Shown: positions 36,099 to 45,042 of the stretch, one piece after another
Layout of the letters: every line of letters begins with the position of its first letter
How positions within the stretch are numbered: position 1 is the first letter of the stretch
Virus record (IMG/VR): IMGVR_UViG_3300034158_000023
Span: 151,387-215,386 of that record
DNA length: 64,000 nt
DNA from: a virus
Direction: 5' to 3' (one strand)
Notes under the pieces: generated by a model
The model's database searches: none
What the model was told of the DNA's origin: nothing
What the model saw: only the letters and a program-made list of their open reading frames with translations
Program-made: the position numbers and the translations under genes

Positions 36099-36134
36099 GC
36101 TGTATCGTATGGTGCAATTTAAGCAGGATGAGAT

Positions 36135-36710
36135 ATGGCTAAGTTAATACGCAGAACTGTTAGCGTAGAAGCAGAAGATGTTTCTGGAGCAACAGTAAAA
36201 GAAAAAGAACACGTATGGTTATTACGTGGGGTAGACATAGAACAAATTAAAAAGTTAGCCACATCTAGTGAACTTCAAGAACAGTGGAGTTTCATGGGAC
36301 CTAATGCTAACCTACGAGTACGAGCGATAGATAACACTACGTTTATACAAACAGGTAAGTCTTGGGTAGATGGAGTAGACGGCAAAGATGAAACACAGCT
36401 AGAAACTAATCTAGCCATGTTTAAAGTCTTTAAGTCGTTAGCTACGTCAGGTATGGTTAAACGTCGTTACATAGTGCCGTATCGTGGACATACCTTAGAA
36501 GTGGATATCTTCTTTGAAGGTCATGTACCTGATGGTAGACCAGCTGAGTGGTGCAAGGTGGATCTAGAAGTTAAAGATCTTTCTTTACCTGTACCTGATT
36601 TGCCATTTACTGCTGAGGAGATTATCAAGGATATCCCTCACAACCGTCCAGCAGAGTTACAGCAGATAGTTCCGCAGATCTATAGTACTTACTTCAGCGT
36701 TAAGAAATAA
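36135..36710 (+). CDS. CYTH-like (triphosphate tunnel) domain protein
   Basis: The 191-residue protein has the CYTH pattern: KEKEHVWLL (22-30), a degenerate ExExK entry with Val in place of Lys; an RVR strand (61-63); IQTGK (71-75, K75); KRRYIVPYRGHTLEVDIFFE (109-128), the most characteristic part with R111, E122 and D124; and a VDLEVKD strand (142-148). CYTH enzymes hold a metal and a triphosphate in a beta tunnel, acting as triphosphatases or adenylate cyclases. Loss of the ExExK lysine suggests altered catalysis or substrate binding. GCAGGATGAG precedes the ATG. It is followed by a TATGCCG-tailed hairpin. Family by eye, fairly convincing. Confidence 0.6.
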   Translation: MAKLIRRTVSVEAEDVSGATVKEKEHVWLLRGVDIEQIKKLATSSELQEQWSFMGPNANLRVRAIDNTTFIQTGKSWVDGVDGKDETQLETNLAMFKVFKSLATSGMVKRRYIVPYRGHTLEVDIFFEGHVPDGRPAEWCKVDLEVKDLSLPVPDLPFTAEEIIKDIPHNRPAELQQIVPQIYSTYFSVKK

Positions 36711-36717
36711 ATGCGTA

Positions 36718-36747
36718 GGAAGCTCCTAGGAGCTTCCTGTATGCCGT
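36718..36747 (+). terminator. Palindromic hairpin with TATGCCG tail
   Basis: Bases 36718-36739 are a perfect 22-base palindrome (AGGAAGCTCCT and its complement, no loop), followed by GTATGCCG. The layout matches that at 10899. Confidence 0.65.
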
Positions 36748-36751
36748 CTTG

Positions 36752-36776
36752 AAACAAGACTAGATATATATTACCT
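36752..36776 (+). promoter_or_regulatory. Putative early promoter, best match to phiKZ type
   Basis: GAAAC, AAGAC, TA, GATATATATTACC (36764-36776). It contains TATATTAC, the core of the phiKZ early promoter. It lies 36 bases before the ATG at 36812 and just after a hairpin. Confidence 0.6.
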
Positions 36777-36811
36777 TTGGGTACACACCTAATTATAAAA
36801 GGATTACTGAA

Positions 36812-37633
36812 ATGAGAGCCGATGTTCCAATGTTAGTAGCTGCAATTAAGGCAAAGCAGCTAACGATAGAAACTGCTAAGAAATTTTTAACCTTCCCGTT
36901 ATTTGTTATTCCAGTTGCACAGTTAAACGTAGATACGGAAACTGAGGGAGTTATATTACCGTACACTGGAGATGACCCGTGGACTAAGTTTGCACATGGG
37001 GAGAACGCTATGGACGGAGACATAGAAAATGTAGAACACCCTTTAGAAGAATACGCCATTCTAACTCGTTTCGATGCAGAGGCCCCAACTCTTGCATTTA
37101 CTGCAATTCAAGTCTTTAGTGCTCAACGTTATACTAGCACTGCCATGCTTTACTATGAAGACATTAAAGTGTTGAAAGTTGTAACGGTAGAGATGATAGA
37201 TGGTAAACCCGCAGATGGCAATAAAGAAGTTACTCTTCATTATGCCTCGTCGTATATGCTAAAGATGTGGTTAGATTACACTAGGTCTATCCGACTTACT
37301 CCAGTACTTAAAGGTGTGAAAGAAGTACCAGTAGGTAAGAAAGCTGGAGATAACTTGAAGTTAAAATCTGCACCTCATGCTTCTATCATTTTTCTAGATA
37401 GGCTACCTACTCGTAGCGAGTCAGTTAAAGATGTAGAACGTTTGTGTACCGAGTCTACTACCAAACGTGGACATCAACGCATCGCTTATCGTAAAACGTT
37501 AACAGCTGATCGTTATCGTAACCACCCTAAGTACATGGTTAAAGATGGAGTCAGGGTTAGAACTACGTGGGTAGGAGAAAGAACTTCTTCTGACCTGGAA
37601 GGTAATACATATACCGTAATGGAGTTAAAATGA
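36812..37633 (+). CDS. Hypothetical protein, 273 aa, probable early gene
   Basis: Not recognised. The protein is soluble and basic in its second half (GVKEVPVGKKAGDNLKLK; TTKRGHQRIAYRKTLTADRY). AAAAGGA precedes the ATG and an early-type promoter lies upstream. Its stop codon overlaps the next ATG (ATGA), coupling it to a pair of paralogous genes. The basic C-terminal third suggests nucleic-acid binding, without proof. Confidence 0.6.
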   Translation: MRADVPMLVAAIKAKQLTIETAKKFLTFPLFVIPVAQLNVDTETEGVILPYTGDDPWTKFAHGENAMDGDIENVEHPLEEYAILTRFDAEAPTLAFTAIQVFSAQRYTSTAMLYYEDIKVLKVVTVEMIDGKPADGNKEVTLHYASSYMLKMWLDYTRSIRLTPVLKGVKEVPVGKKAGDNLKLKSAPHASIIFLDRLPTRSESVKDVERLCTESTTKRGHQRIAYRKTLTADRYRNHPKYMVKDGVRVRTTWVGERTSSDLEGNTYTVMELK

Positions 37634-38070
37634 ATCCTAAAATAGAATATGCCAGTGTTTTATGGAACACGTTAGATCCTAACGTGCCAGTAGAAGTAGC
37701 CAAACTAAAGTTAGAACAGGCTTTAGGTATGGGGTTTGTAATTACTGGGGTACGGGTTGATCCTAGCACTAAAAGCAACGCAGGGATTGCTATCTATAAT
37801 AATTTAATTCAAACTGCTGTGCAATTACAAAGAACCATGGGGGTTATAGATTACGGACCATTAGGGTTTCTACAATACATCGACGAATACTACGCCAAAG
37901 TTAACCCAATCTATCAACACTTTGATCCTAAATATAGGCCTGGGGAAATACCACTAAATTGGATGCCATTCAAGGATTTAGATGTAAACGAGTTTACATT
38001 AGGGGTAGTTACTGATATTTACAATCACGTATTCAACCACGACTATATCCAGGTATTGCAATTAAAATAA
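37630..38070 (+). CDS. Hypothetical protein, paralogue of 38081 product
   Basis: A 146-residue protein. Its first 40 residues share a pattern with the next gene's product: ASVLWNTLDPNVP then an alpha helix and GMGF, against LAVLWSNLDKKVS and NAGF. The ends also align loosely. No family recognised. The start overlaps the upstream stop codon (ATGA). It probably arose by tandem duplication and may form a pair or complex with its neighbour. Confidence 0.6.
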   Translation: MNPKIEYASVLWNTLDPNVPVEVAKLKLEQALGMGFVITGVRVDPSTKSNAGIAIYNNLIQTAVQLQRTMGVIDYGPLGFLQYIDEYYAKVNPIYQHFDPKYRPGEIPLNWMPFKDLDVNEFTLGVVTDIYNHVFNHDYIQVLQLK

Positions 38071-38080
38071 AGGGAGTGAC

Positions 38081-38515
38081 ATGGAAAACCATATATTTTA
38101 TCTAGCAGTATTGTGGTCTAACCTAGATAAAAAAGTAAGTCGCGAATACGCCATTCATGAATTGAATAAGGCTAAAAATGCTGGATTCATTTCAGTTAAA
38201 GTACAAGTCAAAACAAAGCGAGCAAAAAACCTTACTAATTATAAGGAAGTGGTTGAGGTAATAAAGATTCTAAATGGTCCACTATTGGATCCACGTCAAC
38301 CGAAAGGTCTTACAAAGACAATGGTTATGGCGCATTATGACAAAATGGAGAAGATTGGGAAATCAACGATTGTGAAGAAACCTAGAAATCTATGGTTAGA
38401 CATAATTGGTTTACCTCTTACAAATTACACAATTAACCTAATTTCAGTTTTATCCTATTTTGGAATGTTTAACGACACCACCGATGAGTATATTGAACTG
38501 GAATTACGTATGTAG
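38081..38515 (+). CDS. Hypothetical protein, paralogue of 37630 product
   Basis: A 144-residue protein, more basic than its paralogue (KVQVKTKRAKNLTNYK). The shared N-terminal pattern AVLW-x2-LD-x2-V and a similar C-terminal end support common origin. AAAGGGAG precedes the ATG. It is the last plus-strand gene before the convergent portal gene, separated by an intrinsic terminator. Confidence 0.6.
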   Translation: MENHIFYLAVLWSNLDKKVSREYAIHELNKAKNAGFISVKVQVKTKRAKNLTNYKEVVEVIKILNGPLLDPRQPKGLTKTMVMAHYDKMEKIGKSTIVKKPRNLWLDIIGLPLTNYTINLISVLSYFGMFNDTTDEYIELELRM

Positions 38516-38531
38516 TTAGTAAGACAGCAAA

Positions 38532-38559
38532 AATAGGAGCTTTCGCTCCTATTTTTTTT
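38532..38559. terminator. Intrinsic terminator between convergent genes
   Basis: AATAGGAGC (38532-38540) and GCTCCTATT (38545-38553) around TTTC, with a T-tract on the plus strand. It can also serve the portal gene on the minus strand, where the stem is followed by TTTTGC. Confidence 0.75.
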
Positions 38560-38565
38560 GCTTAG

Positions 38566-41454
38566 TTAAACTGGTTCCGCTGGTACATCACCCTCGCCTT
38601 CAGCTGGTGCAGCAGGTTCTGCTTCAGCATCAGGAGCATCAGGAGTTTCAGGCTCAGCTTCCGCATCTGCGTCTACTTGAGGAATGTCTTCACCTATGTC
38701 TAAATCGAAATCTAGTTCATCGGCTGCGTCAGCTCCTCCACCTAAATCACCACCATCGCCTAAGTCATCCCCTCCTAAATCACCACCATCACCGCCATAT
38801 CCACCATCCATGTCTGCACCTTCTGGTACTACATAGCGTTTCATGATAGCTTCTAACAAACTACCTACAGTTGAAGCCATAGAGTCTAAGTGCAACTCAC
38901 TAGCTTCCAACACGTTCAACATCTTAACGTCATCACCATCACCAGCTACCAAAGCTTTTAACTCAGGCATGATGTTGTTCTGTGACAGATACTGACGTAA
39001 GAAGAACCCCTTAATCATGGTAATAATTAAAGGAGCACTTTCTCTGCCTGCATCACCGTACTTGTAAGCCAACAGTTCTTCACTCACGTAAGCAGGTAAT
39101 GTAGCATCTACCGCTTGACCGAATTGACTGTAAGCTTCCATCTGGTTAGCGATCTTAGTAGAGTCAGGAGGAGGTAGAGTAATCGATAACGTTTCTAAGA
39201 AACCGTCGATGATACTTAACTCGTTCATGGCTTTATCTACGCCATCAGTAGCAGTAAGTTGTTCTTCTTCGCGTTTAGCATTGAAGTCTAACTTAACATC
39301 CAACAACGAATATGGATCATCGCTAGCTGGAGGTTCATCTCCCATAGGAGCTGGTGCTATTGGTTCTACCGCAGGTGCTGGAACTGTACCTGGAGGAGCG
39401 TTAGGATCTACTACAGCAGGAGCAGGAGTTTCAGGGTTATCATCTAAACCACTTAACAAATCATCTGTGTCAGACAGAGATGCACTAGTAGCTGTAATAG
39501 CTTCTTCACCTTCTCTGAACTCACGAATGATTCGAATCATACCAGCCATCAGAGTACCTGAGTTAACTGTGTACTTATGTACGTGGTCTTTGATATGTCC
39601 ACTAGTAACTTCTTGTTGCATCGCGATACGTTTAGTGAACAGTAAGTTACTGTTTAGCTGTTGTACTGCGAACTCAATCGTAGCTGTAGAGTCGATCAAG
39701 TCAGGAGTTACCCCTAACGCCATACCGTGACGTTTAGCCATGTCCTCATCTAACGCCATGTCTATTGGTTGACGGTTTAAACTAACGTCATCAATAGCAA
39801 TGTTGGTTTCAGGGAACATAGGGTTACCCACTACGTTTACACTGGTGTTAGCGTTACGAATACCGTTTACTACGTCCAGTGGTCTACCACCATCGAAAGG
39901 TAATGCACCATTGTTTACACGTTGGTACTCACCCAAAACTAAGTTAACAGTTTTCTCTGGCTCGTTGTCGTCTTCGTCTAGGGTAATGGTGATGTTACGA
40001 CGAGGTACCGAGTTACTCATCTGACCCATTACGTTAGCGTATGTTAACATCGAACGAATACTAGCTAAGAACTTCGACTTCTCTAACAAACCAATACCGA
40101 TACCTAAGTTGTTATAGTCGTAAGCAAAATAGGTAACTAGTTCAGCAGGGATGTAAAGAATCTGAGTACGTTGTCCAGCACACAGACGCGCAAACATGAT
40201 GCGATAGATTTCTTCAGGACGTTGTAGCTCAACAGCATCGCCATAGACACCATTGCGTAAACGTTCTAACAAGTCCATCTCTAACATCTTAGCGTAAGAC
40301 TGACTCAATGCATCTAACGTACGATCATCGCCAGCTTGTTGGTAGATGCCCTCTTGTAAGAATCGGCTACGTTTTAACATAGCTGATGTAGCATCATCTG
40401 GTTTTTCACCAGCTTTGTTTTGTAACTGCTGATAATAATTACTATCAGTTGCGTTACTTAAAGGATACCCTAAATCATCCAGTAGCATGTAATAGCCTAG
40501 ATGGTCTTCAGGAGCACTTGGACTATGCGCTGGGATCATTGCATCAGATGGAGAGATAATCACCATAGGGTGACCTATAGGAGCTCTAGAGGCCTTACTA
40601 GAAGGCATAATGCGCATCATCTCTTTATTAGTGAGTGCTCTGTTACGATGTAAGGAGATTTCTAAATTACCAGTATCGTATAGAGACTCTAGTCCACTTC
40701 CAGCTAGACGACTTCTTAAGGCTATTTTACGTTTCTGTTCAAAGATCAACGGAATCTTCAATGCATCTAAGTTATCTGTCACGTGAACAAATGGGTCAAA
40801 TTCACTTTGAGCGGCATTAACTCTGAAGTCGTTTTTAAGCATAGATTCTATGCCACTTGACGGAACTTTGTCTACTTTTGGATCTATCCCAGGACCTAGG
40901 ATACCTTTAGACTTAGTTATAAACTTATCATCTAAGATAGCTTTAATGCTCTCAGTAGAGATAGCGCTCTTACCGTTAATCATGTCATCCACACTAGACT
41001 CTGGAATAACTACCATTGGATAGCTACCAGTTTTGAATAGTGCGTTTTCGATGGCCTTTGGTAATTTCTTTTTGATTAGATATTCATCTTCGAAATACAC
41101 TTTTAAATAATCTAAAAGTTTGCCACCTAAGTCAGGAGAGATCTTATTATAATCATAACTCCAAGTCAGCTCACCATTACGCATGTCGTTAGGACTCATA
41201 ATGGAACTAACTACAACCAACATAGTTAACTCAGTATCCGGTAGAGTAGCTAATATGTTTTCACTGTCGTTAATAGAACCAGTGATAGTACTAGATAAAG
41301 CACCTAATGAATGAGCAGCAGGACTTACGCCATCTGTCCCTTGTGTTCTTGTGTAACGACCTTCATTAGGGTCTGCCATCAGTTTAGAGATTAACGCTGT
41401 TGTTTCTGTAGTTTGTCTGAACTTAGGCAAACGTTTTGCTCGATTCTCTGCCAT
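38566..41454 (-). CDS. Portal vertex protein
   Basis: Start set at the ATG at 41454 (MAENRAK): AGGAG lies 10 bases upstream, and the longer frame from 41490 would need a start lying ahead of this ribosome site. An ATG two codons before is an alternative. The 962-residue product opens with a basic stretch, then ILATLPDTELTMLVVVSSIM, a pattern typical of jumbo-phage portals in which the first core helix follows a loop. A mostly helical and beta core of about 700 residues follows. The last 180 residues are Asp/Gly/Pro/Ala-rich and acidic (residues about 690-730 and 895-962), probably disordered. The portal forms the ring for DNA entry in the head. Length suits phiKZ-type portals, but the call rests on general resemblance. 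Confidence 0.6.
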   Translation of the reverse strand: MAENRAKRLPKFRQTTETTALISKLMADPNEGRYTRTQGTDGVSPAAHSLGALSSTITGSINDSENILATLPDTELTMLVVVSSIMSPNDMRNGELTWSYDYNKISPDLGGKLLDYLKVYFEDEYLIKKKLPKAIENALFKTGSYPMVVIPESSVDDMINGKSAISTESIKAILDDKFITKSKGILGPGIDPKVDKVPSSGIESMLKNDFRVNAAQSEFDPFVHVTDNLDALKIPLIFEQKRKIALRSRLAGSGLESLYDTGNLEISLHRNRALTNKEMMRIMPSSKASRAPIGHPMVIISPSDAMIPAHSPSAPEDHLGYYMLLDDLGYPLSNATDSNYYQQLQNKAGEKPDDATSAMLKRSRFLQEGIYQQAGDDRTLDALSQSYAKMLEMDLLERLRNGVYGDAVELQRPEEIYRIMFARLCAGQRTQILYIPAELVTYFAYDYNNLGIGIGLLEKSKFLASIRSMLTYANVMGQMSNSVPRRNITITLDEDDNEPEKTVNLVLGEYQRVNNGALPFDGGRPLDVVNGIRNANTSVNVVGNPMFPETNIAIDDVSLNRQPIDMALDEDMAKRHGMALGVTPDLIDSTATIEFAVQQLNSNLLFTKRIAMQQEVTSGHIKDHVHKYTVNSGTLMAGMIRIIREFREGEEAITATSASLSDTDDLLSGLDDNPETPAPAVVDPNAPPGTVPAPAVEPIAPAPMGDEPPASDDPYSLLDVKLDFNAKREEEQLTATDGVDKAMNELSIIDGFLETLSITLPPPDSTKIANQMEAYSQFGQAVDATLPAYVSEELLAYKYGDAGRESAPLIITMIKGFFLRQYLSQNNIMPELKALVAGDGDDVKMLNVLEASELHLDSMASTVGSLLEAIMKRYVVPEGADMDGGYGGDGGDLGGDDLGDGGDLGGGADAADELDFDLDIGEDIPQVDADAEAEPETPDAPDAEAEPAAPAEGEGDVPAEPV

Positions 41455-41482
41455 TATCATTTTACTCCTGTTTGGAGGACAT

Positions 41483-43705
41483 ATGTCCAATCTTAAGTAT
41501 CAGTTATATTTAGCAAGTGTTATGACTTTAGCTAAAAGTTTAATAATAAAACATAATGCCACAGCATTAGCTATGAATGCCTCACTTAAGGAAACTTCTG
41601 CGGTAACTGGAATAGTGGTTGATAACGAACGCCCAGAGACTTGGAAATATTACCTGAATATGGCTGGTATATATCATGAGACCGATGAGTTAATTATGAT
41701 CACCTCTTTAGATACAATGGAAATAATTCCGTTTACTAAAGAGAAGATGATGCAGCATCGTGGTACTGCTCGTGAGTATGCTTTTGGTAGCAAGTATTAT
41801 TTAGAGTTAGTAACTCAGTACCCTCAAATGGAAACTTTAATACGAGGCGTAATAAATCCTGTCGACATTACAACAGCATTATCTGCCCCAGACTATACCA
41901 TTCTGCATTATGATGTTAAGCAAGTAGAGAGCCAAGAGTTAGACTTAATGGCTAACTTACAAAAGTGGTTATTTGCCGCACAAGATCGGTGGTTAGTTAA
42001 AGACTACCAATACACCGATAACCTATACCATTTAGCGGTTTTAGGTAAGTTGTATTCGTTTATCCCGGTTATGATTAACGTGATACGTACTGAGTCCTTA
42101 CGTACCTATCAAGCACACACTTATTTCGTCTATAACTACTTAGACAGTAATGGGTATCTAGGGAAGTTTAAGAAAGAACTTAACTTAGAACAAGCTATGT
42201 GGTTATATCGTAACTTAGCTTGGGTTAATGCTAACGCAGGTAAGCAGGTTACGTTTGATGCGCTCTTAGATGCTATCATGACTAAACGTCAATTACCTTT
42301 AGGTAGTTATGACGTCAGACAGAACGATTCTCTAATGCCATTAGAGTTAAACCCATTCGGTGAAGCTATCCGTACTGAGTTGAACTTGTACGAAAACAAC
42401 GTAGATCGTAAAACTATTCGTAAGCTAGATTACATCTTTGAGAAAGAGTTATCAGTTGCTAAAGATAATGACTTAGTGTTGACCAGAGACTTAGCTGAAG
42501 CTAAAACTAGTTTAGCTATGACTAATCTTTCTAGACTACCTACTAAAGTGTACGAGTCAGATGTAATTGATACTACTAACTCTGAACCTTACAAGTTAGA
42601 TCAGGTGATGTTCAATCACTGGATACATTTGTCGTATGTCGGTAAGTACACATCTGTTATTAATGTGAAAAACCCGTACACTACTGAATTAATGACCATG
42701 ACTGTAAAGGATGCATTGTTAGTATGGTTGTATGTGTCGAACAAAACAATGGGGGTTACCTTAACAGAGATTCCTAGACTTAAAGCTAGAAGTGTGTTGC
42801 GCCAACCGTTACCTAGATATGCAGACCTACGACCTTTAGCGGATCCTAAATACGTAACTGATGCACAGATAGATAAGATCTTAGATAACCTAATCTCTAT
42901 AGGGTTAATCATCTCTACTGAAAGCTTTAATGAACAGATGACTCTAGTGCATGCTAACATGTTAGAACACAGACTTATGTGGGCTACCATAGATGAGCTA
43001 AGAGCTAGATATGAGATGGAAGGGTTGTTACTGCGGGTATATCAAACCGTGGCTTATGATTTTTATCCTACTGGTACTTTATACGCCGATTACTTTAGAA
43101 CTAAAGGATGGGATATAGAGCAGTTAGTGGAAACAGATTGTGAGATCCTGATGGTAGATCTATGGAACTTAGCTTTAGGTTATGATGTCTCACAAAAGGT
43201 AGCTCTCAAAGACGTACAGAAAGCTATGCTGACCATCATGAAGCAGTTAGGTACCTATGACACTCAGTATATCCAAACGATCAACGAGAACGCTTCCTAT
43301 GCGTTAGACGTACAACCTGTTCGGATAGCAACACCAAAAACTAAACTCTTTTCTAAATTAGGTAGTATCAAATACGGCATAGACCATGTTAAGTTCCAAG
43401 CTTGGTATACTGACTTCTGGGATCTTAAGAAGCATACCGTTTTAGATGCAATTAAAACGCTTGCTATCCCATTGGTTAAATTTGACGTAGAGGTACCTAA
43501 CGTGGTTAGTTCAGGTGTAACTGCACATATGACTATCCCGATATCTTTATCGAGGATTATGTTTAAGTGGCCTAATACTGGTGATGCTGGTGACCTAGTG
43601 TGGGATAATGATTTAGGTGCGTTAGTCATAGAACCGTATGAAGGTAAAGACTTAGCAGTAGTAATTGACCAAACCGATTTAGATGGTCTCCATTACGAGG
43701 AATAA
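41483..43705 (+). CDS. Large virion protein, unknown
   Basis: A 740-residue protein of unknown family. It is helical through most of its length, with a beta-rich C-terminal 150 residues (VVSSGVTAHMTIPISLSRIM). GGAGG precedes the ATG by 5 bases. The start is 28 bases from the portal start on the other strand. The stop codon overlaps the start of the gene at 43705 by one base. Neighbours suggest a tail or head-tail joining role, not proven. Confidence 0.6.
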   Translation: MSNLKYQLYLASVMTLAKSLIIKHNATALAMNASLKETSAVTGIVVDNERPETWKYYLNMAGIYHETDELIMITSLDTMEIIPFTKEKMMQHRGTAREYAFGSKYYLELVTQYPQMETLIRGVINPVDITTALSAPDYTILHYDVKQVESQELDLMANLQKWLFAAQDRWLVKDYQYTDNLYHLAVLGKLYSFIPVMINVIRTESLRTYQAHTYFVYNYLDSNGYLGKFKKELNLEQAMWLYRNLAWVNANAGKQVTFDALLDAIMTKRQLPLGSYDVRQNDSLMPLELNPFGEAIRTELNLYENNVDRKTIRKLDYIFEKELSVAKDNDLVLTRDLAEAKTSLAMTNLSRLPTKVYESDVIDTTNSEPYKLDQVMFNHWIHLSYVGKYTSVINVKNPYTTELMTMTVKDALLVWLYVSNKTMGVTLTEIPRLKARSVLRQPLPRYADLRPLADPKYVTDAQIDKILDNLISIGLIISTESFNEQMTLVHANMLEHRLMWATIDELRARYEMEGLLLRVYQTVAYDFYPTGTLYADYFRTKGWDIEQLVETDCEILMVDLWNLALGYDVSQKVALKDVQKAMLTIMKQLGTYDTQYIQTINENASYALDVQPVRIATPKTKLFSKLGSIKYGIDHVKFQAWYTDFWDLKKHTVLDAIKTLAIPLVKFDVEVPNVVSSGVTAHMTIPISLSRIMFKWPNTGDAGDLVWDNDLGALVIEPYEGKDLAVVIDQTDLDGLHYEE

Positions 43706-44490
43706 TGATGTACAAATATAACCTACCTTCTAAAACTATCATCTACCAACACATCTCTGCTAGTATGAAGAGACCTGTGACTGCTGATGATATTACGATT
43801 GTGTCTGTCTCTCCGTCTACAAACCCTAAAGGTAATACAGAGATTAGACTTAAAGCAGTAGAAGGCGGCATCTTCAGTGGTGACCGTTTATACTACTACA
43901 CCCGTGTAGATATCAATCAGATTGTTAACGCGTTATCGTTGTCTGTGCCTTACGATGAATACGTGAACAGTTATGAGGTCTTATCAGCGCTGAATGCCAA
44001 GTATGGGTTTGCTTTAGTATTCAATGAGATTGTAAAGGAAGATTACGACAACCGTAAGCGTACCTATTACGAACTTACTTTAGATCCTTCTAGCTATGTA
44101 TGGACAGGTGTATTAAAGGTATTTAAAGATCCTGCTCCTAACTCACTGGAAAGGTTGCTAGTGCAGGATAGCGTAACTGCACCTTTGGTAACTGGTTATC
44201 GAAGAGGGAAACTAACAGGAGAATTACTGTATAAACCTTATGAGTTTAACGGTATTCGAGATAGATTAGAAAAGCTAGTTCCAGGTGGTGCACAGGAACA
44301 CGTCATTCTAGATATTTTGAAAACTGTGATAGCTGACCCATGGGAGTTTAAACCAGGGGTGCCTAGTGAGTGGAACATTGCAGGATGTACTGTGGAACAT
44401 ATCAGACAAGGTGTGTATCGCATAGTGCGAATCCATTTAACTAGCTCTTGTCTATTTATAGACGGGTTTATAGAACTGAAATACGTATAA
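43705..44490 (+). CDS. Virion protein with module shared with 61007 product
   Basis: A 261-residue protein. Its first 130 residues share a pattern with the 61007 product: a GNT strand, Y/F-x-G, Y-x-R-x-DI-x-x-I, then EV-x-x-A-x-N-x-x-YG-x-x-LV-x-x-EI. This recurring module probably forms a beta sandwich with a helix used in virion assembly. A second beta-rich domain follows. GAGGA lies before two adjacent ATG codons at 43705 and 43708; the first overlaps the previous stop. A TTCG hairpin follows. Confidence 0.6.
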   Translation: MMYKYNLPSKTIIYQHISASMKRPVTADDITIVSVSPSTNPKGNTEIRLKAVEGGIFSGDRLYYYTRVDINQIVNALSLSVPYDEYVNSYEVLSALNAKYGFALVFNEIVKEDYDNRKRTYYELTLDPSSYVWTGVLKVFKDPAPNSLERLLVQDSVTAPLVTGYRRGKLTGELLYKPYEFNGIRDRLEKLVPGGAQEHVILDILKTVIADPWEFKPGVPSEWNIAGCTVEHIRQGVYRIVRIHLTSSCLFIDGFIELKYV

Positions 44491-44492
44491 CT

Positions 44493-44520
44493 AAGGTAGG
44501 GGTTCGCCCCTACCTTATGC
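44493..44520. terminator. TTCG-loop hairpin between convergent genes
   Basis: AAGGTAGGGG (44493-44502) and CCCCTACCTT (44507-44516) form a perfect 10-base stem around TTCG, followed by ATGCTGGC. It can act for both the gene at 43705 and the minus-strand gene at 44550. Confidence 0.7.
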
Positions 44521-44549
44521 TGGCATTGTATGAGTTTTTAGGGACTAGG

Positions 44550-45014
44550 TTAACGTTGGCCTAGGAAATCCCACAATCTAACACCCCAGTATATAGGGTA
44601 CTTGATAGGCCCAGTACCACTAACGGTCATGGCGTTGAAAAAGATTTTATCTATCTCGGCATTAGAGATTTTGATGCGTACTCCGTCTTTGATTATCTCT
44701 TTGTGTTTACACAAGTAGTCATGGACTATCGCAGCGTTTCCGTATATGCCCCATGGTGGTATTAGCCCCCAGAATATACGAGGTACAGTTGCGCCATCAG
44801 ATAAGAACCCTTTTGGTACATATACAAAAGAGCACTTAGTAGCTTCATCTAAATAAAAATAGAAGGGTAGGTCTACACACCACAAATCCTTTTTATTTTT
44901 TTGACTAGCTGCTGCATCGTAACTTACTGAAACTCTGCCATCAAACTGGGTAAATTTATTTGGTTGCTCTAGTCCTAGAGTTGCCATCGTTTTTAACAAA
45001 GCGTGCCGATTCAT
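44550..45014 (-). CDS. DUF1353-family protein
   Basis: A 154-residue protein with the DUF1353 pattern: VPKGFLSDGATVPR (66-79), a Trp/Pro-rich loop (WGLIPPWG) and AAIVHDYLCKH (94-104) containing an HD pair. The family is common in phages and prophages near tail and lysis genes; its function is unknown to me, and the His-Asp could bind metal. AAAGGTACC precedes the ATG. It is a lone minus-strand gene ahead of the tail-fibre array, 28 bases from the divergent start at 45043. Confidence 0.65.
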   Translation of the reverse strand: MNRHALLKTMATLGLEQPNKFTQFDGRVSVSYDAAASQKNKKDLWCVDLPFYFYLDEATKCSFVYVPKGFLSDGATVPRIFWGLIPPWGIYGNAAIVHDYLCKHKEIIKDGVRIKISNAEIDKIFFNAMTVSGTGPIKYPIYWGVRLWDFLGQR

Positions 45015-45042
45015 ATGGTACCTTTATAGAAGTGAGTATAAA

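Noticed and set aside
39209-39730. 173-codon plus-strand frame inside the portal gene
   Set aside because: Antisense shadow of the portal gene with low-complexity Ser/Gly composition and no Shine-Dalgarno.
38566-41454. Terminase or scaffold instead of portal
   Set aside because: No Walker A or B or nuclease motif for terminase, and the length and loop-helix start fit a portal better, although confidence is moderate.
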